From Marinomonas sp. CT5 (lineage in GTDB: Bacteria > Pseudomonadota > Gammaproteobacteria > Pseudomonadales > Marinomonadaceae), in contig NZ_CP025572.1 of the NCBI RefSeq assembly GCF_018336975.1, positions 3,744,930 to 3,808,929 of the forward strand: DNA of 64,000 bases, given 5' to 3'. The notes below the pieces were generated by a model. It was not told the origin of the DNA, ran no database searches, and saw only the letters and a list, made by a program, of their open reading frames with translations. Shown piece by piece: positions 57,976-64,000 of the stretch. How positions within the stretch are numbered: the stretch's first letter is position 1; each line of letters begins with the position of its first letter. Position numbers and translations under genes: made by a program.

Positions 57976-58890
57976 ATGACCATTCTCACCACCCTTGGCC
58001 CTTTATTAATCGCTTTACTCTTCGGCTACTGGGTCAATATCAAGTTATTCACCCCTTCTCGTGTAGCAAAGGGATTAGAGCAATTGGTTTATCTTATTCT
58101 TGGTCTAATCGGCTTTAGCCTCGGAGCATTAGACAACTTAGCCGAAAAGCTCTTTATCGCTGGCTATCAGGCCATTATTTTCTTTACGCTTATCAGCGTG
58201 TTCAGTTTAATCGGCTTATATCTTAGTGGCGCTAGATTTGGCGGTATGCATGCAGATAACCTTGCTCAGGGCCCATCTGACAGCAAAAGCCATGCTCTAA
58301 AAGACGCAGCAAAAACCCTTGCTTGGGTCATTGGTGGTGTCATCATAGGTATTTTTGCCAAAGATTGGCTTACAGGCGTAGACGAATTAGTCACTGGCTT
58401 ATTGTATGTTTTGTTATTTTTAATTGGTTGTCAGTTACGTCAAGGCAATCATCGTCTTCGCAAACTGTTTTTAAATTCCCAAGGCGTCATTATCGCATTG
58501 GTCACCATCTTCACCACATTATTGGCTGGTTGGATTGGTAGCCTAATTTTAGGGTTAAGTTGGCATCAGGGACTAGCGGTCGTTTCAGGCTTTGGCTGGT
58601 ACAGCTTATCCGGAATTCTTATTACTGGCTTAGGCAATCCAGTGCTAGGTACTACCGCTTTCTTGCTCGACCTTGGGCGTGAAATACTAGCACTCATGTT
58701 AATACCTTTTTTAGCGCGACTAAACAGCCATATGTCGGTTGGATACTCTGGCGCAACGGCTATGGATTTTACTTTGCCTATACTTGGCAAATTTCATGGT
58801 GCGCAAATCATCCCTGTCTGTATCGCCAGTGGCTTTATTATGAGTATTTTAGTACCAATTCTGATCCCCTTATTTATGGGAATTCATTAA
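57976..58890 (+). CDS. LysO-type (DUF340) lysine exporter-like protein
   Basis: 304 residues with about eight membrane segments. The DUF340/LysO pattern is visible: KGLEQLVYLILGLIGFSLG, CQLRQGNH, and GFGWYSLSGILITGLGNPVLGTTAFLLDLGREI (motif GWYSLSG...D..RE). Members export lysine. No lysine riboswitch is recognisable upstream. AGGGAAGACAG lies upstream of the ATG. Confidence 0.85.
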   Translation: MTILTTLGPLLIALLFGYWVNIKLFTPSRVAKGLEQLVYLILGLIGFSLGALDNLAEKLFIAGYQAIIFFTLISVFSLIGLYLSGARFGGMHADNLAQGPSDSKSHALKDAAKTLAWVIGGVIIGIFAKDWLTGVDELVTGLLYVLLFLIGCQLRQGNHRLRKLFLNSQGVIIALVTIFTTLLAGWIGSLILGLSWHQGLAVVSGFGWYSLSGILITGLGNPVLGTTAFLLDLGREILALMLIPFLARLNSHMSVGYSGATAMDFTLPILGKFHGAQIIPVCIASGFIMSILVPILIPLFMGIH

Positions 58891-59320
58891 TAACGAACAA
58901 ACTCGCTCTCGATTTTGTCAGATATACGTAAAGACACATAATCAAACAAAGCGGCTTTCGCAAACTCTGTCATGCTTTTGTAAAAGCGATTGTCTCAGTG
59001 AAGAACAGAGGATTAATCTCATTACACGTCTTGTGCTTTGTGGAACCGTTCTATCTATTGAAATTCAAACAAAGTGTGCAGGTGAAGGGGTCGCTTTGGT
59101 AACGTGAGAACATATAATTGGCATAAACAGTCTATCTTATGTTAGAACACTTACGTTAAACAGAAACGACGGATCTGATTTTGCAAAGCACAAGGCGTAT
59201 ATCATTGTTCCTGCTTTGTTTTCGCCCCATCAAATGCTGGTCAAAAAATGCGAATCCGAACTCCGTCTTAATGCTTTACATCACAAAGTGATAAATCAAC
59301 AAATAATGGAACATTTTCTT
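58891..59320. other. Intergenic region upstream of the FKBP gene
   Basis: About 430 bases between co-oriented genes; no gene, RNA gene or clear promoter could be recognised. The frame of the FKBP gene is open from 59216, but the first 35 codons have no ribosome-binding site or signal character. Confidence 0.45.
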
Positions 59321-60046
59321 ATGAAAAAAACACTTATTGCGGCGCTAGTCATGTCATCCGTTTCTTTTGCTTATGCACATGACGACAGTTCGATCAAACT
59401 AGATTCCAAAGAACAGCGCCTTGGCTACAGCATTGGCACCATGTTTGGTACTCGCATGTCACAAGACTTCTCTAATCTCGATATGAAAACTTTCATGGCA
59501 GGTTTCCAAGACGCATTTGCTGGTAAAGAAAGCAAAATGACGATGGATGAAGTGACGAAAACCATTCAAGACTACCAGCAAGAACAAATGAAGAAAGCTC
59601 AGCTTGAGCAAGAAAAAGCCGCTGAAGAAGCAAAAGCTGCCTCTGCAGCTTGGCTAAAAGAGAAAGAAGCAGAAGACGGCGTTAAAAAAACAGACTCAGG
59701 CTTACTATATAAGGTAATCACCAAAGGTAATGGTGCAAAACCTAACGCAACAGATACGGTTGAAGTCGATTATGAAGGTAGCCTAATAGATGGCAGCGTA
59801 TTTGATAGCTCTTATAAACGCGGTGAAGCGATCACTTTCCCTCTAAACGGCGTTATCCCTGGTTGGACTGAAGGTCTACAACTTATGCCTGTTGGTTCTA
59901 AATATGAACTATATATTCCAGCTGACTTAGCTTATGGTCCTGGTGGTACCGGCCCAATCCCACCAAATGCCGCACTAAAATTTGTTGTAGAATTACACAG
60001 CATCAAAAAAGCTGACACCCCTAAAGCAAATGCATCTGCCAAGTAA
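59321..60046 (+). CDS. Periplasmic FKBP-type peptidyl-prolyl isomerase (Mip/FkpA-like)
   Basis: 241 residues from the ATG at 59321. Signal peptide (MKKTLIAALVMSSVSFAYA), an N-terminal dimerisation/helical domain (LGYSIGTMFGTRMSQDF onward, with a long coiled coil rich in Glu, Ala, Lys) and a C-terminal FKBP domain (VEVDYEGSLIDGSVFDSSYKRG, IPGWTEGLQLMPVGSKYELYIPADLAYG). It acts as a foldase in the periplasm. Ends at a strong bidirectional terminator. Confidence 0.94.
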   Translation: MKKTLIAALVMSSVSFAYAHDDSSIKLDSKEQRLGYSIGTMFGTRMSQDFSNLDMKTFMAGFQDAFAGKESKMTMDEVTKTIQDYQQEQMKKAQLEQEKAAEEAKAASAAWLKEKEAEDGVKKTDSGLLYKVITKGNGAKPNATDTVEVDYEGSLIDGSVFDSSYKRGEAITFPLNGVIPGWTEGLQLMPVGSKYELYIPADLAYGPGGTGPIPPNAALKFVVELHSIKKADTPKANASAK

Positions 60047-60065
60047 CCAGCTTAAGAATGCAAAT

Positions 60066-60097
60066 AAAAATGGCCGTCATTCATGACGGCCATTTTT
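60066..60097. terminator. Bidirectional terminator between the FKBP and polysaccharide genes
   Basis: A 15-bp perfect inverted repeat AAAAATGGCCGTCAT/ATGACGGCCATTTTT (60066-60080 with 60083-60097) with A/T tracts on both sides. Works for the convergent FKBP and ligase-like genes. Confidence 0.9.
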
Positions 60098-60111
60098 TCT
60101 TCAGAGCTGAA

Positions 60112-61362
60112 TCAGGAATCTATGGTTTTAATTTGCTCTTCATGCTCTGCCCATCGAACGGCGGCCCAAAAATACACTATAGGAAAGGCATACATCATGA
60201 CACCAATATTATGGGCAAACATCACTTGCGATAAACCAAAATCCATATAGCACATGGGGACTAAAGCACCAGCCATAGCATAAGACTTAATATTCCAATT
60301 ATCTTTATATTGCTCCATCTTTTTCAAAAAAAGTCTAAGTGGCACCAAATAAACTAATAACAAAAAAGCAAGACCAACAACTCCCCGATAACCCAAAGCA
60401 TTAATATACTCATTGTGAGCATGGCCATACGCAAGTGCTTCAGGTATCACCAACCCCTCGTCTAACAATTCTTTCTTGACAACAATACTGCTGTGCACTC
60501 CAGCCCCTAAAACAGGAGAGTCTTGAAACATATAAAAAGCAGCCCTCCACATCTCAAAGCGCAAACCAACCGAAGTGTCTTTATTCACCCCACTAGTGTA
60601 ATTCGAAACATCTCCAACAGCTTCATTCAACCGCTCCTTTACCCCTGTTTGTGGCACCAATATTGCTGAAACAATAAAAATACAGGTAGTTATCCCGAAC
60701 AAAAGCCATGCGCTCCTTTTAAATAAAAACCGACTTTGCCAAAACAAAAATAAGCCAATTAAGGGTAAAGCAACCCAACCACCTCGAGAGGCAGACAAAA
60801 CAGAAGCTCCGACGCCACATATACCTGCAATTAAAGAAAGAACCAGCCATAAATAGCGTTTATGCGACAAAAAGTAAGTGGATGAAGCAAAGCATAGCAT
60901 GCCTAATAACATCCCCGTATTACCAAACATAATTGGATGTTGTCCGTTTTCAGCTCGCCCGTAGCCTAAGATCACACGCTCATACCAAGCAACTCCAAAG
61001 GCAAAAATAGCCCCTATCACCACTCCATGCCAGAGCCATTCTTTTTTATCGGTAGCTTGTAGCAGAAGTAACATCACGGGCAAAACTAAAATAAACCGAG
61101 AAGGTCGATCTAAATCCTTCAACTGAAAACCATCAATAAATACGAAAAAAAACATACTCAAACCAAAAGCCAGAAATGAGTAAAATAAGCGTTTATCATC
61201 TTCGTTTAATTCTGACCATTTAGGTTTTAAATAGACTAAAAAAGCAGAGCAGAGGAACAATAATGATGTGGCTATGCCATATCCACCGTAGATACCTATA
61301 GAAATTGCAAAAGTTAGGCCCGCAAGAAACCATACAAAAACAAAAAAACCTTCTCTCAACAT
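60112..61362 (-). CDS. O-antigen ligase/polymerase-like membrane protein (WaaL/Wzy family)
   Basis: 416 residues with about 11 hydrophobic segments and one large periplasmic loop (about 225-320) containing SVGLRFEMWRAAFYMFQDSPVLGAGVHSS and YGHAHNEYINALGYRG, the Wzy_C/O-antigen ligase pattern (HNEYxNALGYRG with the His used in ligase activity). It transfers or polymerises surface polysaccharide at the inner membrane. Ligase and polymerase cannot be told apart here. Downstream of the epimerase gene on the same strand. Confidence 0.86.
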   Translation of the reverse strand: MLREGFFVFVWFLAGLTFAISIGIYGGYGIATSLLFLCSAFLVYLKPKWSELNEDDKRLFYSFLAFGLSMFFFVFIDGFQLKDLDRPSRFILVLPVMLLLLQATDKKEWLWHGVVIGAIFAFGVAWYERVILGYGRAENGQHPIMFGNTGMLLGMLCFASSTYFLSHKRYLWLVLSLIAGICGVGASVLSASRGGWVALPLIGLFLFWQSRFLFKRSAWLLFGITTCIFIVSAILVPQTGVKERLNEAVGDVSNYTSGVNKDTSVGLRFEMWRAAFYMFQDSPVLGAGVHSSIVVKKELLDEGLVIPEALAYGHAHNEYINALGYRGVVGLAFLLLVYLVPLRLFLKKMEQYKDNWNIKSYAMAGALVPMCYMDFGLSQVMFAHNIGVMMYAFPIVYFWAAVRWAEHEEQIKTIDS

Positions 61363-61448
61363 CGTTCAGATTGCCTCAAATTAAAGTAGATTATTCGTTG
61401 AAAGCGAAGTAAATATTAACAATTACATTAGATCTAAAGCAGCCAACT

Positions 61449-62321
61449 TCATGACTTCCAATGATTCATCCTCAAGGATTCTATATAATCTAAAAGTGTT
61501 CTCTTTGCAGTCCAACCCAATGCTTTAGTTTTATCGGTCACTACATCAGCCGTCATTCTGTTTCCCTTTCTTTCAGGAAGCATTTCCACGTGACCACCAA
61601 ACATATTAGCAACTTCTAAGATACTAAAACCTTCTTCACTACCAATACCAAATTCATCACCATAGCCGTGCTCACCAACCAGTACTAAGCCATCAATAAT
61701 ATCATCAATATGAGTAAAGTTTCGCCTCTGTGAGCCTGGGCTGACGACTGTCAAAGATTCTTCATTGCGCATTTTTTCTTTGAATAGAGCAATCAATGTC
61801 GCATACTTACCCGTTTGTATTTCTCTATCACCATAGACATTGTAAAAATAGGTAATAGCATAGGGCACATTGAACCAGCGGCCATAATTCATTACGAGCT
61901 CGGTATTACTGGCTTTTGTCCAAGCATAAGGCGAAGCACTGCGGCCAAAGCCGCCGTCACCAAATTTGGTACTGCTTCCAGCATAAAGTATCTTACAGCC
62001 AACTTTTCTAACAAATTCTAATACTGCAAAAATACCATCTTTGTTATAGGTCCAAACCTTTTCTATATCATCAAAGCTCTGCTCAACCCTTGAATATTCA
62101 CCCAAGTGATAAACCATGCTTGGAGAAAAATCTACAAGGGTAGAGATGTCTCTCGTCTCCCCACGAATATAAGTAACCCCACCAATATGATTCAATTCAC
62201 TACCCGTAAAGTAGTTATCAAGTGAGTAGACATCATAGCCCCCCAGTTTAATTAGGCGTTCGCACAAGTGACTGCCGACAAAACCAGCACCACCAGTGAC
62301 TAACACTTTTTTATTGCTCAT
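61449..62321 (-). CDS. NAD-dependent nucleotide-sugar epimerase/dehydratase (extended SDR)
   Basis: 290 residues. Nucleotide motif VTGGAGFVGSHLCERL, catalytic SST and YxxxK (SPYAWTK), FYNVYGDRE and the ending LGWTAKRTLLDYIESL are typical of extended SDR sugar epimerases. Substrate not recognised. Its start is two bases after the ugd stop and its ribosome-binding site (AAGGATTAGAA) lies inside the end of ugd, so the two are co-translated. Confidence 0.85.
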   Translation of the reverse strand: MSNKKVLVTGGAGFVGSHLCERLIKLGGYDVYSLDNYFTGSELNHIGGVTYIRGETRDISTLVDFSPSMVYHLGEYSRVEQSFDDIEKVWTYNKDGIFAVLEFVRKVGCKILYAGSSTKFGDGGFGRSASPYAWTKASNTELVMNYGRWFNVPYAITYFYNVYGDREIQTGKYATLIALFKEKMRNEESLTVVSPGSQRRNFTHIDDIIDGLVLVGEHGYGDEFGIGSEEGFSILEVANMFGGHVEMLPERKGNRMTADVVTDKTKALGWTAKRTLLDYIESLRMNHWKS

Positions 62322-62323
62322 TT

Positions 62324-63490
62324 CTAATCCTTTGCAAACAAATCACGGGTATATACTTTTTCAGTGACACTCGACAATTCATCATTCATTCTGTTTGCAA
62401 TAATAACATCGCATTCCTCTTTAAAGGTTTCTAATGAATCAAGGACCTTTACGTCGTGAAATTCAGACTGATTTAGCTCAGGCTCATAGACAACTAGCTC
62501 AATGCCTTTACCCTGCAATCGATACATAATGCCTTGAATAGCACTTGCACGAAAGTTATCAGAACCCGCTTTCATGATAAGGCGATATACTCCCACCTTT
62601 TTAGGTTTTCTGAGCAAGATCTGATGTTCAATAAAATCCATTCTAGTCGCATTCGATTGAACGATAGCACCAATTAACTCCTGAGGAACCAACTCAAAAT
62701 TAGCAAGTAGCTGCTTAGTATCCTTTGGTAAGCAGTAACCACCATAACCAAAAGAAGGGTTGTTATAATGATCTCCTATACGAGGATCAAGACTAACGCC
62801 CTCAATAATCTGTCGAGAATCCAAGCCATGAACTTCTGCATAAGTATCCAGTTCATTAAAGAATGCCACACGCATAGCCAAATAAGTATTGGCAAATAAC
62901 TTTACCGCTTCCGCTTCCGTCGCATCGGTAAACAACACCGGCATATCTTTTTTTATCGCTCCATCTACGAGCAAATTTGCAAACCTTGTTGCTCGCTCAG
63001 AGACTTCTCCGACGATAATTCGAGATGGATAAAGGTTATCATGTAGAGCTTGGCCTTCACGTAAAAATTCAGGCGAAAATAGAAGATTATCAACCCCAAA
63101 TTTAGCCTTAGTTCTTTCTACATAGCCAACAGGAATTGTGGATTTGATAACCATAACAGCATTAGGATTAATAGCTAATACATCAGCTATGACAGACTCA
63201 ATCGACTTAGTATTAAAGTAATGGGTTTCCGCATCATAGTCAGTTGGTGTCGCTATAATGACAAAATCCGCATCGGTATAGGCTTGCTCCTTATTTAGAG
63301 TCGCCACAAGGTTTAATGCTTTGTTATCAAGAAAATCTTGAATTTCTACATCATGAATTGGCGACGTCATATTGTTCAATAAAGCAATTTTTTCGGGAAC
63401 GACATCCAAAGCAACTACTTCATTATTTTGTGCTAAAAGCACTGCAAGGGATAACCCCACATAACCTGTTCCTGCCACTGCGATTTTCAT
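62324..63490 (-). CDS. ugd: UDP-glucose 6-dehydrogenase
   Basis: 388 residues, the same length as E. coli Ugd, with near-identical blocks: [78 protein letters not shown], the catalytic Cys in [16 protein letters not shown], and [21 protein letters not shown]. Oxidises UDP-glucose to UDP-glucuronate with NAD. First gene of the visible polysaccharide unit. AGGAGTTTT precedes the ATG. Confidence 0.95.
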   Translation of the reverse strand: MKIAVAGTGYVGLSLAVLLAQNNEVVALDVVPEKIALLNNMTSPIHDVEIQDFLDNKALNLVATLNKEQAYTDADFVIIATPTDYDAETHYFNTKSIESVIADVLAINPNAVMVIKSTIPVGYVERTKAKFGVDNLLFSPEFLREGQALHDNLYPSRIIVGEVSERATRFANLLVDGAIKKDMPVLFTDATEAEAVKLFANTYLAMRVAFFNELDTYAEVHGLDSRQIIEGVSLDPRIGDHYNNPSFGYGGYCLPKDTKQLLANFELVPQELIGAIVQSNATRMDFIEHQILLRKPKKVGVYRLIMKAGSDNFRASAIQGIMYRLQGKGIELVVYEPELNQSEFHDVKVLDSLETFKEECDVIIANRMNDELSSVTEKVYTRDLFAKD

Positions 63491-63714
63491 AAAACTCCTA
63501 AACCTATACTAGTATCTCAACTTTACGGCCAAAACTCTTTTTTATTCAATTAATATGGTTAATAAAAAAAGGAATAACGATTTTTTAAAAAGCCAATAGT
63601 AAAATTATCAATTACAGGCAATAAAGTGACTGCCTTGCAATTTTATCAGTCACATCAGCCTAAGCCAACCACAATAAAGTAAGACTATTGCAATAAAAGG
63701 GTGAATCGCCACTA

Positions 63715-64000
63715 GTTAGCTAGACACCTTTTAGTTAGATAAAATGATCTAATTGAGAGGTATTTATGAGCAAAACACGTTACCCAGAACAATTCAAAAT
63801 TGAAGCGGTTAAGCAAGTGACTGAAGCAGGCTTTAGTGTTGCTGAAGTGGCTAATCGCTTAGGCAACACCACCCACAGTTTATATGCTTGGATTAAGCGA
63901 TATGGCCCAGAGGCAGAATCGTTTGCAGAAGCCTCTGCTGAGTCGAGCGAGATTCTTCGTCTTCGAAAAGAACTCAAGCGAGTGACAGAAGAGCGCGACC
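63715..64000 (+). mobile_element. Left part of an IS3-family insertion sequence (runs off the window)
   Basis: The visible piece carries an OrfA-type transposase start. The left end cannot be set exactly: the sequence around 63715-63735 reads like a terminal repeat, but there is no right end in the window to compare. A TTAGAT/ATCTAA hairpin (63735-63752) precedes the orfA ribosome-binding site. Confidence 0.7.
63766..64000 (+). CDS. IS3-family transposase OrfA (partial, truncated by the window end)
   Basis: 78 complete codons visible (the window ends one base into the next). HTH domain MSKTRYPEQFKIEAVKQVTEAG...SLYAWIKRYG of the IS3/IS911 OrfA type, followed by a leucine-zipper-like segment EILRLRKELKRVTEERD. 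The ribosome-binding site GAGAGG lies five bases before the ATG at 63766. The rest, and any OrfB, lie beyond the window. Confidence 0.9.
   Translation, partial: MSKTRYPEQFKIEAVKQVTEAGFSVAEVANRLGNTTHSLYAWIKRYGPEAESFAEASAESSEILRLRKELKRVTEERD

Noticed and set aside
59216..59320. N-terminal extension of the FKBP gene before 59321
   Set aside because: No ribosome-binding site and no signal-like sequence, whereas the ATG at 59321 starts a proper signal peptide.

Overview
The window looks like a chromosomal segment of a marine gammaproteobacterium of the Oceanospirillales type; a Marinomonas-like organism is my best guess. This rests on gene content (AruF/AruG-type arginine succinyltransferase pair, PII-AmtB, Rep, RadA, ComM, UbiK, E. 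coli-like Ugd) and on the many LysR-regulated catabolic loci. It is a taxonomic inference, not a measured assignment. No rRNA, CRISPR array, phage or plasmid replication gene is visible. One tRNA gene (Arg, anticodon CCG) is present, and a partial IS3-family element runs off the right edge.

Layout. (1) 0.1-2.3 kb: a FixJ-type response regulator overlapping a double-PAS histidine kinase. (2) 2.6-9.0 kb, minus strand: an uncharacterised catabolic locus with GMC oxidoreductase, NCS1-type permease, LysR regulator, acyl-CoA-dehydrogenase-like flavin monooxygenase and an alpha/beta hydrolase whose catalytic triad positions look substituted. The first ~9.4 kb reads as noticeably AT-richer than the rest. 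(3) 9.5-21 kb: a class III (omega-)aminotransferase with a complex leader, a second GMC oxidoreductase, a PotABCD-like polyamine-type ABC importer, a histidinol-dehydrogenase paralogue, a PuuC-like aldehyde dehydrogenase and a LysR regulator. Together these could import and oxidise an amine or amino-alcohol. (4) 21-36 kb: mostly housekeeping genes: tRNA-Arg, cytochrome c5, Rep helicase, a BASS transporter, a beta-barrel protein, ComM, UbiK, glnK-amtB behind a candidate sigma-54/NtrC promoter, a GNAT-nitrilase fusion, RadA, a ClpP-fold-like lipoprotein and a diguanylate cyclase.

(5) 35.8-44 kb: methylmalonate-semialdehyde dehydrogenase with a divergent LysR gene, a two-gene RND efflux system, another LysR regulator and a DUF1653 protein. 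(6) 44.2-49.2 kb: arginine succinyltransferase (AST) genes aruF-aruG-astD-astB, followed by a structured intergenic element. (7) 49.4-55.2 kb: DUF1904, DUF2914 and gpt, then late cobalamin genes cobU-cobC-cbiB divergent from cobQ. (8) 55.3-60.1 kb: galE, a MATE exporter, a LysO-type exporter and a periplasmic FKBP isomerase. (9) 60.1-64 kb: a surface polysaccharide end (O-antigen ligase/polymerase-like protein, epimerase, ugd) abutting the IS element.

Most genes can be assigned with good confidence at family level. The least explained parts are the two catabolic loci at 2.6-21 kb, the hydrolase with an altered catalytic site, the ClpP-like lipoprotein, the leader of the aminotransferase gene and the folded element near 49.3 kb. 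I did not find a clear-cut new defence or mobile system. Where better ribosome-binding sites support an internal start, I give that start instead of the longest reading frame.
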